This document shows, piece after piece, positions 7,520-14,906 of a stretch of DNA of 64,000 nt; the first letter of the stretch is position 1; each line of letters opens with the position of its first letter. The stretch comes from Bacteroidetes bacterium ADurb.Bin145 (lineage in GTDB: Bacteria; Bacteroidota; Bacteroidia; Bacteroidales; VadinHA17). The stretch spans positions 62,001 to 126,000 of the forward strand of contig MWDJ01000007.1 in NCBI GenBank assembly GCA_002070505.1, given 5' to 3'. The notes beneath the pieces were generated by a model. That model did not search any database and was not told the DNA's origin. It saw only the letters and a list, made by a program, of their open reading frames with translations. Both the position numbers and the translations under genes were made by a program.

Positions 7520-10189
7520 ATGAGACAGTTTCAAGTTTTGATCAGATCACTGATATTATGTATTGTTTTTTTTCATCTATCCTTGAAATCGTGGGCTGTT
7601 TATGATCCGGATAAAATAGTCACGGATCAGGATAACGCTCCTCAGATGAATGCAAACAATCAACCTGTTTATACTACATCCCGGCTGGTAACTGCAAAAC
7701 CCGTTATTGACGGGAAGCTCGATGATGAATGCTGGAATCATGGAACATGGGCAGGAGATTTTCATCAGTGGATACCAAATGAAGGAGCACCACCCACATA
7801 TCCCACCAAAATAAATATTCAGTACGATGATAAGAATATATATGTAGCCATCCGTGCTTACGATGATGAACCTGAAAAAATAACCAGGATGTCTACAAGC
7901 CGTGATGATTATGATGGTGATGTGGTTGGTATTTCCTTTGATAGTTACAGGGATTACAGGACAGGTTTTGAATTCCACATTTCAGCATGGGGCCAGAAGA
8001 CAGACAATGTTCTTTTCAATCCCATGAGCTGGGATTCAAACTGGAATGCCGTATGGAACGGCAAGGTAGGCATGGAAGATTCAGCATGGGTAGCTGAAAT
8101 GGAGATCCCTTTAAGCCAGTTGAGATACAGCAGGGAAATAGAACAGGTGTGGGGCATGCATGTCTGGAGATGGATCTCAAGGCTGTCGGAAGAGAGTGAC
8201 TGGGAAATACAAACAAAATCAGGTCCCGGGATGTTATTTAATTTTGGAGAGTTAAGGGGCATCAGCGGCTTGAAACCATCACGAAGAATTGAACTGGTGC
8301 CTTTTATCCTGGGAGATCTCAATACATTCAAGAAAGAACCTGAAAATCCTTTCAACTCGAAGGGCAGAGAATGGGGCGGTAATCTTGGGCTGGATGCAAA
8401 AATCGGAGTATCAAGTAATTTCACTATCGATCTGACTGTAAATCCTGATTTTGGCCAGGTTGAATCCGATCCATCTGTGATGAATCTTTCTGCGTTTGAA
8501 ACTTATTATGATGAGAAGAGGCCATTCTTTCTTGAAGGGCTGACTATTTTCGATTATGATTTCGATGATAAGAATCTGTTCTATTCACGCAGGATCGGAC
8601 ATTCTCCTTCACAATCAATCAGCCCTGGTGCTGACTATTACGTTGATGCACCGGACATGACTACCATTCTGGGCGCTGCAAAGTTCAGCGGCACAACGTC
8701 AAAAGGACTATCAGTGGGATTGATCCAGAGTATTACTGCAAATGAATTCACAAGAATAAGTGACCCCGAAAGGAACATCGAGAAAGTCAAAGTAGAACCT
8801 CTTACAAATTATACTGTCGCAAGGATTAAGAAAGGTTATAAAGCCGGGAATACTGTTGTCGGAGGTATGCTTACATCAACTAACAGGTTTATAGATTCTG
8901 ATAATCTCGACTTCCTTGTGAGGGATGCCTTCACTGGCGGCCTGGATCTGAGGCATCACTGGAAAGACAAGGAATTTTATGTTGATGCCAGGCTTCTGGG
9001 CAGTTACCTTGAAGGAAGCGATATAGCAATAAACAACCTTCAGCGATCTTCAGCACGTTATTATCAGCGTCCCGGAGCTGACTATCTGGATTATGATCCA
9101 AACAGGACCAGTCTTGGAGGGTATGGCGGAAAAATAAAGGTCGGCAAAGGTTCAAAAGGACTCTGGAAGTATGCAACTGACTTAGCCTGGGTCTCGCCAG
9201 GACTTGAATTAAATGATCTTGGTTATCTGAACCAGGCAGATGAGATCCGCCAGGAAAACGAACTGGAGTACTTTATAAATAAGCCTGTGTCAATTTTCAA
9301 TACTTTCTCGATCGAACTGGAACAATTCAACTCATGGAATTTTAACGGGAATTTCCAGGGGTCAGGAGGGCATCTTTCATTTTCTTCTCAATTCAGAAAT
9401 AATTATTCTTTCTATGTAAATTTTATTATTGAATCTGGCGGTCTTGATACCAGGAAACTGCGCGGGGGTCCTGATATGCTGATGCCCGGTTCATTCACTA
9501 CATTCGGAAATGTCAGAACGGATCAGTCTAAGAAGATAATTCTTGGCTTCTCTTACAGTTATGAGGCATTTGGTAACAATTCTGCCAGGAGTTTTGGATT
9601 TCGACCTTCGTTAACAATTCGTCCGTTTAGCATGCTGAAACTGAGTGCAAATGCTGATTATGAGGTAAATAAGGACAAGCTGCAGTATGTTACAGCCGTT
9701 GATTACCAAAGTGGACGGTATTTACTTGGTACTATTGATCAAAAGACAATCGGATTGACATTCAGAGCAGATCTTAACATATCGCCTGAATTCGCTATTC
9801 AGTATTATGGAAGCCCGTTCATTTCACGAGGGAAATATTCAGAGATAAAGCGCATCACTTCGCCAAAAGACAAGGATTTCAATCAAAGATTCAGTTTATT
9901 GAATAAAGTTACGGGCAATGAAAATATTATTAGCCTGGATGAGAATAATGATTATCTGATTGATTATTCAATAATGAATCCCGATTTTAATTTCCATGAA
10001 TTCCGTTCCAACCTGGTAGCCAAGTGGGAATATAATCCTGGCTCTTTTATATATCTTGTCTGGTCAAGTGACCGTTCAGGCTATAATAAGCTGTCAGATG
10101 CTTCATTCGGAGAGTCTGTTGGATATCTTGGTGATGCACTGCCAAATAACATCTTCATGATCAAGTTGAACTACTGGTTCTCGCTTTAG
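7520..10189 (+). CDS. DUF5916 family protein: CBM9-like domain plus outer-membrane beta-barrel
   Basis: From the ATG at 7520 the product is about 889 residues; a TTG-initiated form from 7496 is possible but would place extra residues before the signal peptide (residues 1-27, ending near LKSWAV). A family-9 carbohydrate-binding-like domain follows (PVIDGKLDDECWNHG, NIQYDDKNIYVAIRAYDDEPE). The rest is rich in alternating aromatic/polar strands typical of a large barrel and ends in the hydrophobic strand MIKLNYWFSL. The function of DUF5916 proteins is unknown; envelope carbohydrate binding or transport is an inference. A diverged paralog is at 56058-58322. Confidence 0.82.
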   Translation: MRQFQVLIRSLILCIVFFHLSLKSWAVYDPDKIVTDQDNAPQMNANNQPVYTTSRLVTAKPVIDGKLDDECWNHGTWAGDFHQWIPNEGAPPTYPTKINIQYDDKNIYVAIRAYDDEPEKITRMSTSRDDYDGDVVGISFDSYRDYRTGFEFHISAWGQKTDNVLFNPMSWDSNWNAVWNGKVGMEDSAWVAEMEIPLSQLRYSREIEQVWGMHVWRWISRLSEESDWEIQTKSGPGMLFNFGELRGISGLKPSRRIELVPFILGDLNTFKKEPENPFNSKGREWGGNLGLDAKIGVSSNFTIDLTVNPDFGQVESDPSVMNLSAFETYYDEKRPFFLEGLTIFDYDFDDKNLFYSRRIGHSPSQSISPGADYYVDAPDMTTILGAAKFSGTTSKGLSVGLIQSITANEFTRISDPERNIEKVKVEPLTNYTVARIKKGYKAGNTVVGGMLTSTNRFIDSDNLDFLVRDAFTGGLDLRHHWKDKEFYVDARLLGSYLEGSDIAINNLQRSSARYYQRPGADYLDYDPNRTSLGGYGGKIKVGKGSKGLWKYATDLAWVSPGLELNDLGYLNQADEIRQENELEYFINKPVSIFNTFSIELEQFNSWNFNGNFQGSGGHLSFSSQFRNNYSFYVNFIIESGGLDTRKLRGGPDMLMPGSFTTFGNVRTDQSKKIILGFSYSYEAFGNNSARSFGFRPSLTIRPFSMLKLSANADYEVNKDKLQYVTAVDYQSGRYLLGTIDQKTIGLTFRADLNISPEFAIQYYGSPFISRGKYSEIKRITSPKDKDFNQRFSLLNKVTGNENIISLDENNDYLIDYSIMNPDFNFHEFRSNLVAKWEYNPGSFIYLVWSSDRSGYNKLSDASFGESVGYLGDALPNNIFMIKLNYWFSL

Positions 10190-10360
10190 CAGGTTTTACG
10201 GGTTCCCGGTTAATCGAAGACTATCATGCTTTGATCGAAGGTTTATCGTTGGTTATCAAAATTGCACCAGTTTTCTTTTGTAACTAAGGTTTTATTCTGC
10301 AATTTTACATCGTGAATAGTATAATGGATTGTGCAAAACAATCCTGATTGAAAAGAAATA

Positions 10361-10720
10361 ATGAGTATACTTATCTGTGAAGATAATACCCTGGCAAAAA
10401 AGACCCTTTCGGTAGTAATTGAGAAAGCGGGATTTTCAACCGAGGCATCTGAAGACGGAATTGAAGCTATGCGGATGCTTCAGGAGAATGACTATGAACT
10501 TATTATTGTAGATATTCACTTACCATATCATAGTGGTCTTGAACTTGTGAAATATCTGAGATCAGATCTGAAGAAGAAAACTCCGGTGCTCATTGTAACA
10601 GCCTTCAGTGATATCCAGCTACAGCAACAGGCAGGCGAACTGGGTATTAACGGTTATATCGTCAAACCATTTAACCCTGCTGATCTTATCAGTCAGATAA
10701 GATCAATCCTTAATAAATAA
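10361..10720 (+). CDS. Single-domain response regulator (REC only)
   Basis: The 119-residue protein is a complete receiver domain without an output domain: acidic pair E7-D8, phospho-acceptor D51 in IIVDIHLP, T80 in VTAFSD and K102 in IVKPFNP. It ends right after the last receiver helix, so it must act by protein contact, as CheY or Spo0F do. No histidine kinase is encoded nearby. The stop is separated from the YaiO-like gene's ATG by one base, so the two are certainly co-transcribed, and phosphorylation is likely to gate the downstream polysaccharide machinery. Confidence 0.92.
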   Translation: MSILICEDNTLAKKTLSVVIEKAGFSTEASEDGIEAMRMLQENDYELIIVDIHLPYHSGLELVKYLRSDLKKKTPVLIVTAFSDIQLQQQAGELGINGYIVKPFNPADLISQIRSILNK

Positions 10721-10721
10721 A

Positions 10722-11801
10722 ATGAAAAGTAATCAAGCTATATCACTTCTTTCCGGATTGGTAATTTTTCTGATTATTTGTTCAGATCCTTTGCTATCAC
10801 AGCAGATAAATAACCCGGAAGCCGAGTATTCAAGAATACGTACCCTGGCTTTTGAGGGGAACTATTCAGAAGCCGCCGCGGCAGCAAGAAGACTGGTTAA
10901 TGCTTTCCCGTCATATGGTGATGCAAGGATTCTGCTGGGAAGGATTCTAGCCTGGCAGAAGGATTATGAACAAGCGGCAGCGGTAATTGATACTCTCCTG
11001 ATCCGCGAACCGGATAATGAGGATGCGCTGGCTGCCAGAAGAGATATATCGCTTTGGTCCAAGGAAAACACGCCTGTTGCAACTGATATAAGAGCAGGAT
11101 ATTCTTTTGATACATTTAAGGAACCTTACTCACGCTTCTGGCAGATCTTCAAGGCCGGAGCGGGTCACCAGTTTAACTGGGGACCTGCTGCGGCCGGGAT
11201 CAATATCGGGAACCTGATAGCAAAAAGCCCGGATATAAATGCTACTGAAATGCAGTTTGAAGCTGAAGCATGGCCAACATTGTCGAATAAAAACTATGCT
11301 TACCTGGCTTATGCTTTCAGCCCTGGTAAGTATTTTCCAAATCACCGTGCTGCAGTCGAACTGTGGCAGATACTTCCGAAAGGATGGGCCGTTTCTGCAG
11401 GTCTTAATTATTATTATTTCGACAGGAATATATTTATAGGTGGATTATCAGTAGAAAAATATGTAAGGAATTACTGGTTTTCCCTGAAAGGATTTGTTTA
11501 TTTCAAGGACGACGGGCCCACAACTTCTTTCTTCCTTAACGGCAGGAGATATTTTAATTCTATTGATTACCTGCAAATAACACTCGGGACCGGTACTGCC
11601 CCGGATGAACCTTTTGATGTCCAGACTGATGTGGAACGATTAAGTGCGAACAGTATAAGACTTTCATACTATGGGGCTGTGACAAAAAGAGTGAGGATCA
11701 GGATCGGTGCAGGATATTCCAGGGAGGAATATGATGAAGATATATTACGGAACAGATTTGAAGGCAATATCAACCTGATCTATGCCATTAAAATGAAATA
11801 A
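10722..11801 (+). CDS. YaiO-like outer-membrane beta-barrel with N-terminal TPR-like region
   Basis: The 359-residue protein has a signal peptide (about 1-26, LLSQQ), a tetratricopeptide-like helical section (residues 30-110, AFEGNYSEAAAAARRLVNAFPSYGDARILLGR style) and a C-terminal barrel of about 230 residues starting at IRAGYSFDTFKEPYSRFWQ and ending GNINLIYAIKMK. This matches the YaiO family of outer-membrane proteins, which in E. coli is encoded beside a GT2 enzyme (YaiP). It is a good candidate for the polysaccharide exit pore. Its TAA shares one base with the ATG of the next gene. Confidence 0.82.
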   Translation: MKSNQAISLLSGLVIFLIICSDPLLSQQINNPEAEYSRIRTLAFEGNYSEAAAAARRLVNAFPSYGDARILLGRILAWQKDYEQAAAVIDTLLIREPDNEDALAARRDISLWSKENTPVATDIRAGYSFDTFKEPYSRFWQIFKAGAGHQFNWGPAAAGINIGNLIAKSPDINATEMQFEAEAWPTLSNKNYAYLAYAFSPGKYFPNHRAAVELWQILPKGWAVSAGLNYYYFDRNIFIGGLSVEKYVRNYWFSLKGFVYFKDDGPTTSFFLNGRRYFNSIDYLQITLGTGTAPDEPFDVQTDVERLSANSIRLSYYGAVTKRVRIRIGAGYSREEYDEDILRNRFEGNINLIYAIKMK

Positions 11802-13429
11802 TGAAAAATCCTTTAACTGGCATATTATCAATTGTTTTCCTTTTACTGTCGCAGGAATTTAGTCCCGCCCAGCAGATAGCTGATTCCGGCCTTTCTGATA
11901 AACAGTCAGAAATCCCCGTTCCACCGGGAGATTCATCTCTTGATTACATTGTTTCAGAAACCTCAATAAGAGGTTTTGTAACTTCATCAGTAAATGAATT
12001 TCCGATCCAGCTGGGAGCTTTCCGTTTAAGGATTAATGCTGAAGCGTTTTTAGCAGAAGTAAAGAAACATGTGGATGAAAATGCCATCATAGTAGATGAA
12101 GACGGTTATTATAAGGTAAGGATATCAAGAAATCCCAAAATAAAATCCATTGAAGAGAACGATCAGGCAAATGAAATTACTTCACCGGATATTCAACCGG
12201 AAATTCCGGCCACTGAACCCGATACATTGCAGCAAACATCTGCTATTACTGATTCGGTAAAAATTGCTGAGGTACTTTCAGTTGATAACAGTCTGAATAA
12301 ACAGGAACAGAATCCTGCTCCTGATATCATATTTTTCGATGAAAATAATCCCTGGCTGAAGAGAATTAACTACTTCGGCAAATCGATAGCCTTCGTCAAT
12401 TCATTGATTGTAACAATAGTTGTATCGATAACAACTATGCTTATATTACTGATGATCATACTTCTGAACAGACGCAGAATGGAAAAGGAAGAAAGGCTGC
12501 ACCAGTATCTGCTTGAAAAATATCAGGGACTTATTGTAGATTATCTGTTCGGTAATGCTAATCCTGACGATTTCCGTCCGATCGCTTCAGATAATTACCG
12601 CCGGCAGGTGCTGATTGATCAGATGATCGATGTCAGCGTTAACCTTAAAGGCGAAGAAGCGAAAAAGCTGTTCAGCCTTTATAAACATCTTGGACTCGAC
12701 AGGGATTCAATCAAGCGGGCAAATGATGTACGCTGGCACAAAAAGATAAAAGGATTCAGGGAACTTGCCTTCATGAATATAAAAGATGCCAATGATGTAA
12801 TGTACAGAGCCCTCAATTCATCAAATGAGATCCTGAGGATGGAGGCGCAGATCGCCCTTGTAAGGCTGGGCGACAAGAATCCTTTTGAGTTCCTTTCAAA
12901 GCTTACAAGACCATTTTCTCTTTGGGAACAGATAACACTTCACGAACTTATAATTCAGCATAATATCCCTGTCCCGCCTTTTAAACAATGGCTTAAATCT
13001 CCTAATCCGACAGTCGCTATGTTCGCTCTCAGGATGATAAGGGAATTCAGGCAGAAAGATGCTGAGGATGAAGTGAGGGAGACAATGCTTCGCCCGGAGC
13101 CTGAGATCAGGCAGCTTGCAGTACAGGTGGCAGGCGACCTCGAAATGAGGTCAACACTTGAGACAATGAAAAAGATGTATAAAAACCAGGATTATAATAT
13201 CTGTCTGGAGATTATAAAATCAATGGGGAAAATGCCGGATCTCTCAATGATGGGATTCCTGAAGCTTGTTCTTGATAAGGAAGATGATGTACAGCTGCAG
13301 ATTGAAGCAACCAAGGCTATCGAAAACAACGGGGAAGAAGGAGTTAAAGCCCTTGTCAAGCTTATGAAATCGGAATACAAGAATTACAATATTATTGTGA
13401 GACACGTTCTGGATCGCAGAATATTTTGA
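11801..13429 (+). CDS. SPOR-like / transmembrane / HEAT-repeat protein
   Basis: The 542-residue protein has an uncommon three-part layout. A signal peptide (1-24) is followed by a SPOR-like segment at 68-110 (PIQLGAFRLRINAEAFLAE, then YYKVRISR), a linker rich in Pro/Glu/Asn (111-190), one membrane helix at about 198-222 followed by NRRRMEKEER (positive-inside), and a cytoplasmic C-terminal half of HEAT-type helical repeats (ILRMEAQIALVRLG; PEIRQLAVQVAGDLE; VQLQIEATKAIENNG). It would connect periplasm to cytoplasm and may scaffold the GT2 synthase, whose gene starts 4 bases after its stop. The SPOR assignment is by eye. Confidence 0.72.
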   Translation: MKNPLTGILSIVFLLLSQEFSPAQQIADSGLSDKQSEIPVPPGDSSLDYIVSETSIRGFVTSSVNEFPIQLGAFRLRINAEAFLAEVKKHVDENAIIVDEDGYYKVRISRNPKIKSIEENDQANEITSPDIQPEIPATEPDTLQQTSAITDSVKIAEVLSVDNSLNKQEQNPAPDIIFFDENNPWLKRINYFGKSIAFVNSLIVTIVVSITTMLILLMIILLNRRRMEKEERLHQYLLEKYQGLIVDYLFGNANPDDFRPIASDNYRRQVLIDQMIDVSVNLKGEEAKKLFSLYKHLGLDRDSIKRANDVRWHKKIKGFRELAFMNIKDANDVMYRALNSSNEILRMEAQIALVRLGDKNPFEFLSKLTRPFSLWEQITLHELIIQHNIPVPPFKQWLKSPNPTVAMFALRMIREFRQKDAEDEVRETMLRPEPEIRQLAVQVAGDLEMRSTLETMKKMYKNQDYNICLEIIKSMGKMPDLSMMGFLKLVLDKEDDVQLQIEATKAIENNGEEGVKALVKLMKSEYKNYNIIVRHVLDRRIF

Positions 13430-13433
13430 TAAT

Positions 13434-14906
13434 ATGGAATTAATATTCGGACATATTGTCTTCATACTTACCCTGATACTATTCGGTTCGTATCTGTTAC
13501 TCGGGATATTCTCAGCTCTTGCTCTACGTAAATATCTTCGCAAGAACAGCTATGTCAATTACAATTCTCTTGTTTTATCGCCCCTGAGTCCCAGAATATC
13601 AATAATAGCTCCTGCTTTTAATGAAAGTAAAACAATAATAGACAACATACGTACTCTTCTTTCCCTGTATTACAATAATTTTGAAGTCATCCTTGTGAAT
13701 GATGGATCAACGGATGACACTTTCGAAAAGATCAAGGATGCGTATGATCTCGTAAGGGTGAATTATTATTTCGACTACCGGATCCCCTGTGAAAGGATCA
13801 AAGGTGTATATAAATCAAAAGATCCTTCATATACAAGGTTGACTGTTATCGATAAAAATAACGGAGGGAAAGCTGATTCGCTTAACGCAGGTGTGAATAT
13901 CTGCAAGAGTTCGCTTTTCGTTTCAATCGACGCTGATTCAATTATTGAGGCCGATTCAATCCTAAAACTTGTCAAACCATTTCTTGAAGAAAAAGAACGC
14001 AAAGTAATTGGTACGGGAGGAGTTATAAGGATAGTCAATTCTTGTGATGTTGAAAGTGGACATATAAGAGAGATACACGTACCAAAGAGCATCCTTCCCC
14101 GTTTTCAGGTACTTGAATATACAAGAGCATTCCTACTCGGAAGGATGGCATGGAGTCATCTTGACGGGTTAATGCTGATCTCCGGTGCCATGGGTATATT
14201 TGATCGTGAAACAGTTATCAAGGCCGGAGGGTACAGTACAAAGACAGTGGGAGAGGATATGGAACTTGTTCTCAGAATGAGGCGGTACATGTCGGAGCAT
14301 AATAGAAAGTACGAAGTAACCTACATACCTGATCCGCTCTGCTGGACAGAAGTCCCGTCCGACATCAGGTCGATGAGAAGGCAAAGGACAAGATGGACCC
14401 GAGGTCTCGTGGAATCCCTTTGGACACACCGTAAAATATTCTTTAATCCGGAATTCAAAAGACTTGGGATGCTGGGTTATCCTTACTGGTTCTTCTTTGA
14501 ATGGCTCTCACCGCTTATAGCTTTTGCCGGGTTCTTATTCACAATCTATCTTATCATTACTAATGCCCTGAACTGGCCTTTCTACCTGCTGCTGTTTATT
14601 TTTGTCTATACTTTTGCAGTTGCTTTGTCGACATGGTCAATACTGTTTGAAGAGATCACTTTTCACAAGTACAAGAAGAAGAGAGATGTCCTGAAACTCC
14701 TGGCAACCGCAATGCTTGAACCTTTCTTTTATCCGGTACATACCTATTTTGCCATAAGAGGTAATTTTGAAGCAATGAGGCGGAAAAAAGGATGGGGGAA
14801 AGCCGACAGATCAGGCTTCGACAAGAAGAAGAAGGCAGAGCGCAAACCTACATTACGTCAATCAGCAAACATCGGGAGAACCGAGAGACCTGATCTGACA
14901 ATCTGA
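13434..14906 (+). CDS. Processive GT2 glycosyltransferase (polysaccharide synthase-like)
   Basis: The 490-residue membrane enzyme has an N-terminal helix, a GT-A domain with VNDGSTDD, SIDADSII (the DxD metal site), the acceptor/base motif VGEDMELVLRMRR and the processive signature RRQRTRWTRG (QxxRW), then three or four C-terminal helices (residues about 345-440). This is the BcsA/PgaC/hyaluronan-synthase type that polymerises beta-linked sugars at the inner membrane while extruding the chain. The C-terminal tail is Lys/Arg-rich. It overlaps the convergent glycosidase gene by 49 bases. The polymer made cannot be told from sequence. Confidence 0.92.
   Translation: MELIFGHIVFILTLILFGSYLLLGIFSALALRKYLRKNSYVNYNSLVLSPLSPRISIIAPAFNESKTIIDNIRTLLSLYYNNFEVILVNDGSTDDTFEKIKDAYDLVRVNYYFDYRIPCERIKGVYKSKDPSYTRLTVIDKNNGGKADSLNAGVNICKSSLFVSIDADSIIEADSILKLVKPFLEEKERKVIGTGGVIRIVNSCDVESGHIREIHVPKSILPRFQVLEYTRAFLLGRMAWSHLDGLMLISGAMGIFDRETVIKAGGYSTKTVGEDMELVLRMRRYMSEHNRKYEVTYIPDPLCWTEVPSDIRSMRRQRTRWTRGLVESLWTHRKIFFNPEFKRLGMLGYPYWFFFEWLSPLIAFAGFLFTIYLIITNALNWPFYLLLFIFVYTFAVALSTWSILFEEITFHKYKKKRDVLKLLATAMLEPFFYPVHTYFAIRGNFEAMRRKKGWGKADRSGFDKKKKAERKPTLRQSANIGRTERPDLTI

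Noticed and set aside
7577-8424. Minus-strand frames over the DUF5916 gene
   Set aside because: They are short, overlap each other and lack motifs; the plus-strand gene is fully supported by its domain pattern.
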